NCBI GenBank assembly: GCA_900708905.1 | Contig: CAADRB010000004.1 | Span: 4,068,180 to 4,132,179 of the forward strand | Direction of reading: 5' to 3' | Source of the DNA: Hymenolepis diminuta | Lineage: Eukaryota > Platyhelminthes > Cestoda > Cyclophyllidea > Hymenolepididae | Length of the DNA stretch: 64,000 nucleotides | Part shown: in pieces, positions 1-11,660 of the stretch | Numbering within the stretch: the first letter of the stretch is position 1 | Layout: every line of letters starts with the position of its first letter | Program-made: the position numbers and the translations under genes | Notes under the pieces: model-generated | Told to the model about the DNA's origin: nothing | Database searches by the model: none | The model's input: only the letters and a program-made list of their open reading frames with translations

Positions 1-3000
1 ACCTTGATCCCAAGGCGGTAACAAACGATGAGCTCTTTGGTGTCATTCAGTCCTCCACATGGGAGTGGAAAGATGGTCTCTTCTCAAGCATAATGCGAGA
101 CATGTCAAATCTTACACACAAAGGGCCTAAGTGGATAGTATTGGACGGTGATATCGATCCTATGTGGATTGAGTCGTTAAACACGGTAATGGATGATAAT
201 AAAATTCTAACTCTGGCTAGTAATGAGCGTATCCCACTCACACCAACTATGCGTCTGCTCTTTGAGATAAGTCATCTCAAATCTGCGACACCTGCTACAG
301 TCTCCAGAGCTGGAATTCTCTTCATAAATGCTACCGATTTAGGTTGGCTGCCATATGTTCACAGCTGGTTAGACACTCGTGAGAAAGAGGGTAAGGTGCT
401 CTCTCGTGCAGAACGACCGGCACTCTCGATTTGTTTCGATAAGTACGTTGGACCCTGTTTGGAAATCTGCAATTCAAAACTCAAGAAAATAACGCCAATC
501 CCCGATTCGGCACATGTTAATATGCTCTGCTACCTCCTTGAATCCATGCTAGATAGTCAGAGGAATTCTAAGGACCATCGTGAATTCACGAAGGAAAATT
601 ATGAGAGCCTATTCTGCTTTTGCTGTATATGGGCCATGGGCGGTGCTCTATTCAAAGATCAAATAACGGATCATCGAATGGAATTCCACAAGTGGTGGAT
701 CAATGAATTCAAGGCCGTGAAGTTCCCTTCTAAAGGAACTATATTTGACTACTACTGGAGCCTCACCAGTCGCAAATTTGAGCCGTGGAGCTCACTTCTC
801 AAGCCCTACTCAATGAGCTCAGAACAACCACTGCAAGTGAGTGAAATTTATTTGCTACAGTTCTGTTTAAGCTTATGGCAATTACTGATACAGCATTGAA
901 CAATAAGTAAAACAGGAATGGGAAATCGCTATCTTCCTCTAAATTGTTTAGGCTGATACTGTCAGATTCCTATTCTCTGGTGATTTTGAAACAGGAATTT
1001 TATTTCCTGGAAACGTTGCCTTCAATTGCTATGAGCCTTCGGAATCAACAGAATTTTTATTACTTTGAGATCTTATACGTCAAACGAATTCGAGATGCTT
1101 TCAAAATTAGGATCATATTTCCATACATATTGAGTATATCAAATGAAAGGCAAATGTTTTTTAGTTCTTGTTTTCATGAGATAGTATGAGTTTATGCATA
1201 TTGTATTCTATTACAGAACTGTCTGGTACCAACCACTGAAACCATTCGAGTGCAATATTTCTTGGAGCAGTTGATTCAAGCTGGACATCCAGTTATGTTG
1301 GTGGGAGCAGCTGGTACGGGAAAGTCGAATATCTTACATGATATGTTCGCACGCCTCAACAGCGAAATCTTTCTAGTAAAGAATATTTCCTTCAATTTCT
1401 ATACAACCAGCCTCATGCTTCAGGATATCCTAGAGAAGAGTTTAGAAAAAAAGGCTGGAAAGAACTACGCCCCGCCTGGACAGTTCAGGACAATCTACTT
1501 CATCGACGATCTAAATATGCCAGAAGTCGATAAGTACTTCACTGTTCAACCTCATGCCCTCATGCGGCAACACATTGATCACAACCATTTCTACGATCGT
1601 AGCAAATTGACCTTGAAGGTGATTCACAAGACTCAGTATGCCGCAGCCATGAATCCTACTGCAGGTAGCTTCACGATTCAAGATCGATTGCAACGCCATT
1701 TCTGCACTCTTGCTCTCTCATTCCCAGATGAAGAAGCTGTCAGATCCATATTCTCAGCGATTCTTGAGCAGCATTTCCGAAGTGCTGGTATGTCGTCCTC
1801 TTTAGTCAGATTGGTACCAGAGTTAATTAACGCTGCTGTGTTTATACATCACAAAATAACAACGTCTTTCCTGCCCACGGCTACCTGTTTCCACTACGTT
1901 TTCAATCTTCGCGATCTTGCTAATATTTTCCAAGGGATGCTCTTCTCTGAGGCTGAGATTTTCACAACCGACTTAACGATTCTTCGTCTTTATCGTCATG
2001 AAGCATTGCGCGTCTATGCCGATAGGATGATCACAAAGGATGATATTAGACATGCAACAAACATAATCAATAAAGGAATCGGTGCCACTTTTGGTGAAGT
2101 AGATTTGGAGGAATTGAGTGCAGAGCCTAATATTCTTTGTCACTTCAGTAATGGCCTGGGAGAAAAGATATACTCTGAGATACCATCAATGGAAAAAATA
2201 ACTCAGGTTCTAGTAGAGACTCTTGAAAGTTACAACGAAACTAACGCAGCTATGAACCTGGTACTTTTTAGTGATGCTGTCGAGCACGTGATGCGAATAT
2301 CTAGGATCTTAGAGATGCCGAGGGGCAATTGCCTTCTTATCGGTGTCGGTGGTTCGGGCAAACAATCATTGGCAAGGCTCGCTTCTTTTATTGTAGGTTT
2401 CGAAGTTTCGCAGATTACACTGAGAAGAAACTACACAATGGCTGATCTAAAGGCTCATTTAGCCACCTTGTATATAAAGGCAGGCTTGAAAAATATACCT
2501 ACTGTGTTCCTGATCACCGATGCTCAGGTAGGTCTTAAAAATCCTCCATTTCATTCTTTGTTTAAAGGAAAAAAGGCGGGCTTTGTTTAACTTTTCACTT
2601 AATGGTAAACTAACCCCCGTAATCTAGTGTGTTAATCAAAATAGTGATATTCCAATCAGTTTGGAAATAGTCAAAATGTAAAAATATGCAATTCAGTTTC
2701 GATCCTTCAGTTGACAGTTCGCTTTCAATGTTTAGATTCTACGGAAAGATTGTGTTCCTCTTGCATTGTAGGTGTTGCAGCATCTCCCCATCCTCAATGA
2801 TCTTAAATCTATTCAACTTGTGTGGGTACATAATATTGAAAAGGGCTTTTCAATAAACCTGGTTAGATAATTTTCACCTGCATGTAGGGCGATCTCATTA
2901 TGGAGATTAAGACCCCTACGGGATGGACGAATCTTCTTCATAGGCTCAAAGATATATTTATTTGATTTAAAATTTTGAATTTTACATTTTGCCTATTTAC

Positions 3001-6000
3001 ATTATTCTTACCTAATACATACCAAGAAACAGGCAGATCTATACGACTGATCGATATTCGAACCAAATCATTATTTCGGCTATAATATGCCTCTTCAGGT
3101 GGCTGATGAAAGCTTCCTCGTCTGCATCAATGATTTACTGGCTTCTGGTGAAATATACGGCCTATTCAACGACGAGGAACTGGAGAATGTAATTAAGGGT
3201 ATTCGAAGTGAGGTCAAAGCCATGGGATATACTGATACTATCGAGAGTTGCTGGAAATTCTTCATTGAGAAGGTTCGGAAGATGCTTAGAGTAAGTTCGA
3301 TAATGTGGATCTAATAGATCTCAAGCATGAAAAATTTGACTAAATGTGCGATGTGGGTTATTATCTTGTTGTAGGTTATTCTCTGTTTCTCCCCGGCAGG
3401 AAGTACGCTCAGAATACGTGCTCGTCGATTCCCGGCACTTGTTAATTGTACTTGCATTGATTGGTTCCACGAATGGCCTCAAGAAGCTCTGTTATCTGTG
3501 TCTCGACGGTTCCTTGAAGACTGTGAGGGTCTAAATGTAAGGCTGAAAGGCTAATTAAATTATTTTTACAAAGCTGGCATGTTTTAAAATAGTTTAAATT
3601 TTTAGAAGGAAATTCAACCATCGGTCAGCGAGTACATGGCATATTTACATACAACCGTCTCTGAGATATCTGAAATTTACTTTGAGAGGGAGCGCCGACG
3701 CAATTATACTACTCCGAAATCCTTCTTGGAAATGATAGCTCTATACAAGCGTCTGATTTCAAAGCGGCATAGTGAGATCAACGCAATGATCGAGCGTCTA
3801 TCTAATGGCCTAGAGCGTCTAAGTGATGCGGCTGCTCAAACCACTAATCTCAAAGCTCAGTTAGCTGAGCAGACGGTCGAGGTGAACGAGAAGAATGAGG
3901 CTGCGAATGCACTTATCCAAGCCATTAAAAAGGACACTGAAGTAGTTTCAGCTGAAAAAGATTTTGTAGCTGGTGAAGAGACCAGAGTCGCCGTGATTAA
4001 AAGCGAAGTCGAAGTGAAACAGAAGGACTGCGAGAGGGATTTGAAGAAGGCAGAACCGGCTCTAATAGCAGCTCAGGAGGCTTTAAACACTTTAAACAAG
4101 AATAATCTTTCTGAATTGAAGGCCTTAACTTCACCGCCCAAGGATGTAGAAATGGTTTGTTCGGCTGTGATTACTCTCTTTGCAATGGATGGAAATGTAC
4201 CCAAAGATAGAGGATGGAGAGCAGCTAAGGCAGGCATTATGTCAAAAGCTGACACATTACTATCCAATCTTCTCAACTACGACAAAGAGCACATTCATCC
4301 AGAGGCAAAAAAGTTAGCTCTAATCTATGTGCAGAACCCTAATTTCAATCCTGAAGTTATCAAGAAAAAGTCACTTGCTGCAGCTGGTTTGTGCGCTTGG
4401 GTCATCAATATTCTCAAATTCCACGACGTTTATCTTGAAGTCAAACCAAAACGAGATGCTTTGGATGCAGCTAATAAGGAGCTTAAACAGGCCACTGATA
4501 AACTTCAGGCACTTCAGGATAAAGTTCATGCCCTAGAGGCCTCGTTAAATAAATTAACTGGAGAACTTCGGGCTGCGACTGAAGAGAAACTTCGTTGTCA
4601 AAAAATGGCAGATGAAACAGCCTTTACGTTGGATTTAGCCAACCGCCTAGTTAATGGCTTTGCTTCTGAAAAGGTTCGCTGGGCCCAAGAAGTTGAAAAT
4701 CTCTACAAGCTGAAAGAGACAGTTGCTGGAGATGTTCTTTTTACAACTTCCTTCATATCATACTTTGGATATCTCAGTGCTAGCTTCCGTGACGATTTAA
4801 TGGAGAAGAGAATAAGGCCATTTTTGGATCAACAGAAAGTTCAAATTCCTCGTAGACAGAATATTGATCCCATCAAGATATTGATCGATGACGCCGTGGT
4901 GGCCAGTTGGAATAACAATGGTCTTCCAAGTGATCGAATGTCTACCGAAAATGCAACGATCCTGACCTTCTGCGAGAGATGGCCTCTCACTGTTGACCCT
5001 CAGCTGCAGGCTATCAAATGGATAAAAAATATGTACGGTGATGATTTGGTCATAACACGCCTTTCCAAGAAGGGATATATCGATGAGATTATAAACGCAA
5101 TTCAAAACGGACAAGTCGTCTTGATTGAAAATATTGGTGAGATGCTTGATCCTATCCTCGATCCGGTTATTGGCCGTGTGTCGATCCAAAAGGGTAAAGC
5201 CATGCTAATTGGTGATAAGGAGATCTCCTATAATCCCAAATTTAGACTAATTCTTCACACAAAGCTAGCTAATCCCCATTACCAACCTGAGCTACAGGCG
5301 CAAACAACTATTATCAATTTTACTGTTACAAGATCCAGTTTGGAGGATCAATTACTGGCTGTTGTGGTAAGTAAAGAAAGACCGGATCTGGAGAAATTAA
5401 AATCCGACCTAACAAAACAACAAAATGAGTTCAAGATCACATTGAAAGAACTAGAAGACTCCCTATTAGCGAAGCTTGCATCATCTGGTGGCAACTTCAT
5501 CGGCGATCAATCTCTGGTCGAAAACCTGGAAACGAATAAAAAAATGGCAACAGAGATTGAAGAGAAGGTAAAGGAAGCCATAATTACGGAATCCCAGATA
5601 AATACAGCTAGAGAGCATTATCGAACTGTCGCTTCTAGAGCAGCATTGATCTACTTCATCATGAATGAGTTAAACCGCATTCATCCTATGTATCAGTTCT
5701 CTTTAAAGGCTTTTCGAACTGTCTTTGAAAAGGCCCTTGATGCTTCACCAGAAACAGACACTGAGAAGGAGCGTTTGGTGAATTTGATGGATAGTATCAC
5801 TTACTCGATTTACTTATACACAACTCGAAGTTTGTTCGAACGCGACAAACTAATATTCATTTTCTTAATGGTACTTCAGATTCAACTGTACTCTGGTGCC
5901 TTTCCACAATATCTCATCGATTTTCTTCTTCGTTATCCAGCCATTCCGGATCTTAAAAGTCCGGTAGATTTCCTTTCAGACCTCAGTTGGGGTGGAGTTC

Positions 6001-8282
6001 AAGTTCTGGTAAAAATGGACACTTTCCGCGATCTGGATAAAGATATAACTTCATCAGCTAAGCGATGGAGGGCTTTTGTGGAAACTGAGGCTCCAGAAAA
6101 GGAGAAGCTTCCTCAGGATTGGAAGAACAAGACAGAAGCAGAGAAGTTATGTATTATGCGAGCTCTTCGGCCTGATAGGATGATCTATGCTTTAACCCAC
6201 TTCATTGCTACCACATTCAGCTCGAAATATGTTGAGGGCAGACAAATTGGCTTTGCTAACTCGTACAAAGAATCTGGGCCCAATGTTCCAATATTTTTCA
6301 TTCTATCGCCAGGTGTAGATCCTCTGAAAGATGTTGAGTCACTGGGTCATGGACTGGGATTTTCAGTGGATAAAAACAATTTCCACAACATCTCTTTAGG
6401 TCAAGGTCAGGAGATGGTGGCCGAGAATGCATTGGATCTGGGAGCTCGAGAAGGTCATTGGGTAATATTGCAGAATATTCACTTGGTTAAAAAGTGGCTT
6501 CCCACACTTGAAAAGAAGCTGGAGCAGTTGGGAGAGATTGCGAATGCCAAATTCCGCGTCTTCATCAGTGCTGAACCGGCTCTCACTCCCGAGGCACACA
6601 TAATTCCGCAAGGTATTTTAGAAAATGCTATCAAGATTACAAATGAACCACCTACTGGAATGAAGGCCAATCTACATAAGGCTTTAGACAATTTCTCTCA
6701 GGTAACATTTTGTTTCCTGCTTCATTTTTCCGCCTTTGAAAAATGAAATTATAGTTAACCTTCTGCTTTTTTAGGAAACTTTAGAACGCTGTTCTAAGGA
6801 AGCAGAGTTTAAGCCTATTCTATTTGCACTTTGCTATTTCCACGCTGTTGTCTCTGAGAGAAGGAAATTCGGCTCCCAGGGTTGGAACAGAATCTACCCC
6901 TTCAACACAGGTGATCTTCGTATTTGTTTGGACGTGTTGTATAACTACCTTGAAGTCAGTTCCAAAGTGCCCTGGGAGGATCTTCGATATCTCTTTGGGG
7001 AGATTATGTACGGCGGACACATCACCGATGATTGGGATAGACGACTGTGTAGAACATTTTTAGAAGAGTACCTGCAATCAGAATTGGTAAGTAAGCTCCA
7101 ATTGAAGATATTTCCTCGGTTTACATTGAATAATGCCATCACTTTTCTATTATGATTAGATTGATGGAGATCTCTTTCTGGCTCCTGGATTTCAAGTGCC
7201 GCCAAACTCTGATTATGGGGGCTATCATGGTTATATTGACGAAAATCTACCACCGGAATCACCACATCTTTACGGTCTTCACCCAAATGCGGAGATTGAG
7301 TTTTTGACCAAAAACGCTGAACGCATCTTCCGAATGGTGCTAGAATTACAACCTCGAGATGATGCAACCTCTACTTCTGAATCGAGTTCCCGTGAAGAAG
7401 TCACGCTTCAGATCATCGATGATCTCATGGACCGTCTACCAGAAGGGTTCAACATTGCAGAATTAGGTGCCAAACAAGCGCCTGAAGACCGGACGCCTTA
7501 CACTGTTGTTGCATTGCAGGAGTGTGAGAGAATGAATATCCTTATTACAGAAATCCTACGCTCCTTGAAGGAATTGAAACTGGGTTTAAAGGGTGAACTG
7601 ACTATGTCCGGTGCTATGGACATTCTGGCGGGACATTTATTTCTCGACTCAGTCCCAGATATATGGGAGAGATATGCCTACCCTAGTCTCTATCCACTTG
7701 GTCTGTGGTTTGCTGATCTGCTCACAAGAGTTAAAGAATTAGATGTTTGGGCGCAGGACTTTACACTACCTGGCTCAGTATGGCTAGGTGGTCTTTTTAA
7801 TCCACAATCATTCCTCACCGCTGTGATGCAGCAAACGGCACGAAGGTTTGAATGGCCCCTGGACAAGGTTTGCATATCCGTTGAGGTCACTAAACGCTCG
7901 CGTGAGGAGATGGGTTCTGCGCCACGCGAAGGGGCATATATCCATGGTCTCTTTATGGAAGGTGAGTTATAGCGTGTGCTACTTTTACGATTTAAGTAGT
8001 TGAATACTAACGAACATATATTCGTCAGGCGCCCGATGGGATACTGGAGCAAATGCTGTGGTTGAGGCTAGAATGAAGGAATTGGCGCCACTTCTTCCGG
8101 TGATAATGCTACGAGCAGTGCCCATAGACAGACAAGAAGCTCGACTTGCCAGTTTATATGCATGTCCATTATACAAGACCAAGACACGAGGACCAACCTA
8201 TGTTTGGACCTTCCACCTACGAACCAGAGAAAGACCTGCAAAGTGGATTATGGGCGGCGTGGCCCTACTACTTCAAGTTTAG
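1..8282 (+). CDS. Axonemal dynein heavy chain, outer-arm beta type (DNAH9/11/17-like), 5' partial
   Basis: AAA+ motor subunit of the ciliary/flagellar outer dynein arm. Exons: <1-836, 1217-2527, 3099-3290, 3375-3536, 3606-6701, 6775-7086, 7160-7961, 8029-8282 (stop TAG 8280-8282); all junctions are GT-AG and in phase, giving about 2,320 residues, roughly half of a 4,400-4,500-residue family member. In order: AAA2 end ([15 protein letters not shown] near 283-330), AAA3 P-loop GAAGTGKS (about 1305-1330), AAA4 P-loop GVGGSGKQS (about 2341-2370), stalk coiled coils with microtubule-binding region in the 3.1-kb exon (about 3750-4700), AAA5/AAA6 and the C-terminal domain ending AALLLQV-like (GGVALLLQV). 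The text follows DNAH9/11/17 closely (for example [32 protein letters not shown]). Introns inside are 67-84 nt except two of 380 and 571. AAA1 and the tail lie left of the window. I cannot separate DNAH9, 11 and 17. Confidence 0.97.
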
Positions 8283-8489
8283 ACAATTTTGTTAGAGTTG
8301 ATCTAAATATATACCTTGTTTTACCTATTTTACACCCGTGTTGTTCTAAGTTGAAAGGTCCACTTAATCCGTTACAACCAGAGCAAGACTTTAAGAGAGA
8401 ACAATACATTTATTTGATAAAGAGGAGACGTGAGAGTGGAAGTGAAAGTAAAATGAGAAGAAAATTAACCACTTGAAACGTAGTTTGGT

Positions 8490-8495
8490 TTTATT
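8490..8495 (-). terminator. Poly(A) signal of the dead dihydropyrimidinase paralogue
   Basis: AATAAA on the minus strand begins 4 nt after the TGA stop (8502-8500). The 3' UTR would therefore be very short. No other minus-strand AATAAA was noticed before the dynein stop codon. Confidence 0.5.
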
Positions 8496-8499
8496 GCAT

Positions 8500-10872
8500 T
8501 CAACTGTTCCACCAGAAAGCAGATGACCCTCCACCTGGTGGTTGAGCAGTTTTCACGGAGGTGCGAATTGTCCTCTGACCCGGTGGTAGAGCCTCTGTGA
8601 AACAAAAAAAAATAAATTAAACATGGATTCTCACTTTACATGAAAACACTTCGTTTGTAGTTCACGTTCTCTTTATATTTAAACTAAGTACCATATCAGC
8701 AAGCGGACTCATTTTCCAAAGCCCAGCTAGATCGCCGTTCTCGGAAACATCTACTTTTCCCGATCTTAACAAATGCCAAAATAATGTTTTTTTGTGGCGT
8801 CTTAGTTACTTTTGGACATAGTTTGTAGGATATGTTCCAGATAATATTTTAAAAATAACCAATTAGTACCATTCCTATATTAACTAACAGTAGACTATGC
8901 AAAAATTGGAAAAAAAACAAATGGGGTATGAAAACAAGTAGATCTACCTTTAGGAGCATTGTCGTAATCGGTTTTTCGGTAGAAGTGAAATTCTTTAGCA
9001 GATGAATCCTCGGTGTGTGTTCCATTTGGATTTACCACAGGAGCAGAATAGGGTTCACTCATAACGGGAGCAAGTTTTGCATCGCATGCCACTTTAAAAG
9101 CCGTCATACGACCGAAGACTAAGCTATTTGTCCCCTCAGGCGAGATGAACTGCCCCCTAAAATTGCTCGACTTCACGACTTCACCGTCCTTGACTACAAC
9201 ATGTCCACGAAGTAAGACCACTTCGGCACGATTTGAATAGCATCCCAAACCGTCGAATGGGTCTTCAACGCCCTCCGGAATGAGTTCCAACGAAGAGAGT
9301 GAAGATTCTGTGTTCCAAATGACGATATCCGCATCACTGCCTTCAGCAATTCGACCTTTTCGAGGATAGAGGTTGTAAAGCCTAGCCGGGTTCGCACTCA
9401 CCGCAGCCACAAATCCACAAGGATCCAACAGGGCCTCTTCATCCACTCCAATTTTCCAGAGGGCACTAAGGCGCCCAGACGCGGTTGCTTGTCCAACAGG
9501 AATCTGACGGAAATCATTCAACCCCATACCAGCTCGAACATTGTTTGCGATCGCACGGTGGGATGAACCAACTGTCATCAGGTCACCAACGGCTACGTGC
9601 ATCAGTAGAGCCTTGGCGGCGTCCACTTCGCTCCTTATTGGGGGATCTGAGATGCAGGCTGCAGCTTTAGCCCAATTCTGATGGTTTACAGTATTTCCAG
9701 AGAAAGTACAACCAATTGCGGGAATGCTTGTTTCACCAAACACGGCGTTACCTAGTTCTCTCTGATGACAGAATGCCTTTGCAGCCGCGGGGCTATAAAT
9801 CCGTTTAAAAATAACTGGACATTTGGCTTCATTGGCGAGCAGACCGACACGATAAATCGTGTCCGCCTCAAACCGCTCTGGCGAAGCAATTAAACAGCCT
9901 TCAGGCCCGGTGATGCCAGATGAGAAAACAGATTCTGCTATTTTGGTCATGACAACGGGATTTCCACAAGCAGGCACCGAGGGAGGTATACCGAGAGAGG
10001 CACACAATTCCAATGCATCCAGAAGTGCATCCTCGGACAACACAGGTTCTGTAGAATTTGCACCAGCCAGCAGACGGAATGAGAAAGAAACGACTTTCTT
10101 TTCCGCAGCAAGAGTTTTCATCTCATTTGAGCTTTCTGGCGAGAAATCTGGAACGGCGAGAGAAATTGCGAAATCGCATCGACACTCTGAATCGAGGAGA
10201 TTACGTTGACGATTGTAGGTATCTTTGATGCTACTTCCAGGACAGACGTCGACGTTGTTAACTATAAATATATGTAAAACACAACACTAGAACTTATATA
10301 CAGGATAGATCAGTTAGATAACTAATTACTGGGGTTTTATCCTGCTAAAGCGTAGCAGCAACCAATAAGATTAAAATTTGAAGGTAGACTTTGTCGTTCG
10401 ACCAGTCAAAGAAGGACAAAAGGTTTGTCATGATGTTGTTAGAATGTAATTGAAATAAAAGTGATTTTACAACCAAATTTAGAATAAATGGCTTCGAATT
10501 AAGACTTACTTATTGTAGTAGTCCCTCCACGAAGAGATGCGAGTGACCCTCTCTCATAATCATCAGCTACTGGAATTCCATCAGATGGATTCAGAAGTCT
10601 GCAATCCGAATCCACACCTCCAGGTAGAAGATACTTTCCTTGGGCATCGATGACCTCAACACTATCGTCGATTTGTATATTCTGACCAATTTGTCTTTGA
10701 AAAATAAGACTAAAAATAAATAGACCTTACTTTATTTTCTCGCCTTCGATTAGTACATCTGCTCGAAGAATCCCATCATGATTTACGATCACACCATTTT
10801 TTATTAAAATTTGCGCCTAAAAGGGTTATGATGTTAGGAAATCACCATCTAACTTACATTTACGGCAGCCAT
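8500..10872 (-). CDS. Dihydropyrimidinase/CRMP-family protein, catalytically dead paralogue
   Basis: Exons (minus order): 10872-10858, 10816-10731, 10694-10510, 10261-8948, 8594-8500; 564 residues, all phases match (0, 2, 1, 1). Starts MAAVN, then AQILIKNGVIVNHDG, the usual beta-sandwich start of the amidohydrolase superfamily. GGTTTIINNVDVCPGSS aligns with CRMP GGTTMIIDHVVPEPGTS, and the C-terminus KTAQPPGGGSSAFW matches the CRMP tail signature PPGG. The metal site is gone: the HxH pair is D64/R66 (VDSDCRLLNP), the carboxylated Lys is Ser (VVSFSFRLLAG), the VHAEN His is Pro (SVPACGN), the VHVMS His is Arg (FKRIYS) and the TGTD Asp is Ser (VGSSH). So it cannot hydrolyse hydantoin or dihydrouracil by the known mechanism; a structural or CRMP-like role is inference. 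The open frame and clean splice sites argue against a pseudogene. First coding exon is only 15 nt. Confidence 0.92.
8611..8616 (+). terminator. Candidate poly(A) signal of the dynein heavy chain gene
   Basis: This is the first plus-strand AATAAA seen after the dynein stop at 8282. If used, the dynein 3' UTR (about 330 nt) would run antisense through the whole terminal exon (8500-8594) of the convergent gene. Confidence 0.35.
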
Positions 10873-11100
10873 ACCTATATTCGCCTCCACAATGAGACGC
10901 TTGCGGGACCTAGAGCGTTATGCTGTCAACATGCCAATGACCAATGGCGTAGAGAATTGGGAGCAGCCAATGGGATAGCAGCATGAGTTAGCTTCACATT
11001 AAAAACTTGGCTGCTGCAGCAGCTTTCACGTGCGTCCACACCACTGCGTGCCGGTACGCATGCTTGGCTTTGGATTCGTCATCTCTGTGCATTTGTCCCT
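10873..11100 (-). promoter_or_regulatory. Probable promoter of the dead dihydropyrimidinase paralogue: CCAAT cluster and E-box
   Basis: Directly upstream of the start codon at 10872 lie four CCAAT/ATTGG motifs within 38 bp (10934, 10941, 10956 in inverse orientation, 10967), a perfect 14-bp palindrome GCTGCTGCAGCAGC (11010-11023) and a CACGTG E-box (11027-11032). The segment is visibly richer in G+C and CpG than its flanks. The cluster is seen directly; promoter function is inference. Confidence 0.5.
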
Positions 11101-11447
11101 TTCGCCGCGGCTATTGTGTCCCTGATTTTCTCTTTTAAGTCAGTTTAATTCATTCAGGAGATATGAACGAACATTTATAAAGTGAATCACTCACTAAATG
11201 TTCCCAAAATAAAGCAAATTAGGTTTTGGGAATTAGTGTCGACGACACTATGTCCATTAAAGAGTTTCTCTCTTGTCCTACGAATAGATCACGCGAATTA
11301 TGTTTTCTGTTCAATGAGGCTAGACATCGGATTTTTGTGACTAATTTGTAATTTAATTCAATTTGTCCAAAATGTGAATTAATGAGGGATTTTATTAAAG
11401 GGTCCATTATTAGCATGATTACGCAGCGTATGTATCAATTCATGGTT
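11101..11447. other. Intergenic, nothing recognised
   Basis: AT-rich sequence between the promoter-like block and the first SINE. Short open frames here have no recognisable domain, splice context or composition bias. Confidence 0.5.
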
Positions 11448-11660
11448 TCCCAACTGGCTCAGTGGTTAATGAGCTAGTTTAAAAAATCAGAGACCACTGG
11501 TGCGCACTCAGTGGGCAGAATGGCCATCCCCTGACTAATAAAGGGGATGGAAGAATATGAGTCTCTCAACAGGGAGACTCTAGGATGCTACCCCCTACCC
11601 AGGATGAATGTTGAAAACGCTTTACTGAATGAGCGTAGAGGAGTTAAATCAAAATTCATT
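11448..11660 (+). mobile_element. tRNA-derived SINE, copy 1 (decayed head)
   Basis: A-box-like TGGCTCAGTGG (from 11455) followed by a degenerate anticodon-arm region, then a body shared with the copy at 58592-58805: CTGACTAATAAAGG..., ...GATGCTACC..., and a tail of the form GATGAATGTTGAAAACGCTTT against GATGAGCGTCAAAAAACGCTTT. The B-box is decayed. The small open frame from 11547 lies in this repeat body and is not a gene. Confidence 0.7.

Noticed and set aside
8500..10872. Calling the first dihydropyrimidinase paralogue a pseudogene
   Set aside because: The frame is fully open across five exons with consensus splice sites and a poly(A) signal; only the catalytic residues are changed.
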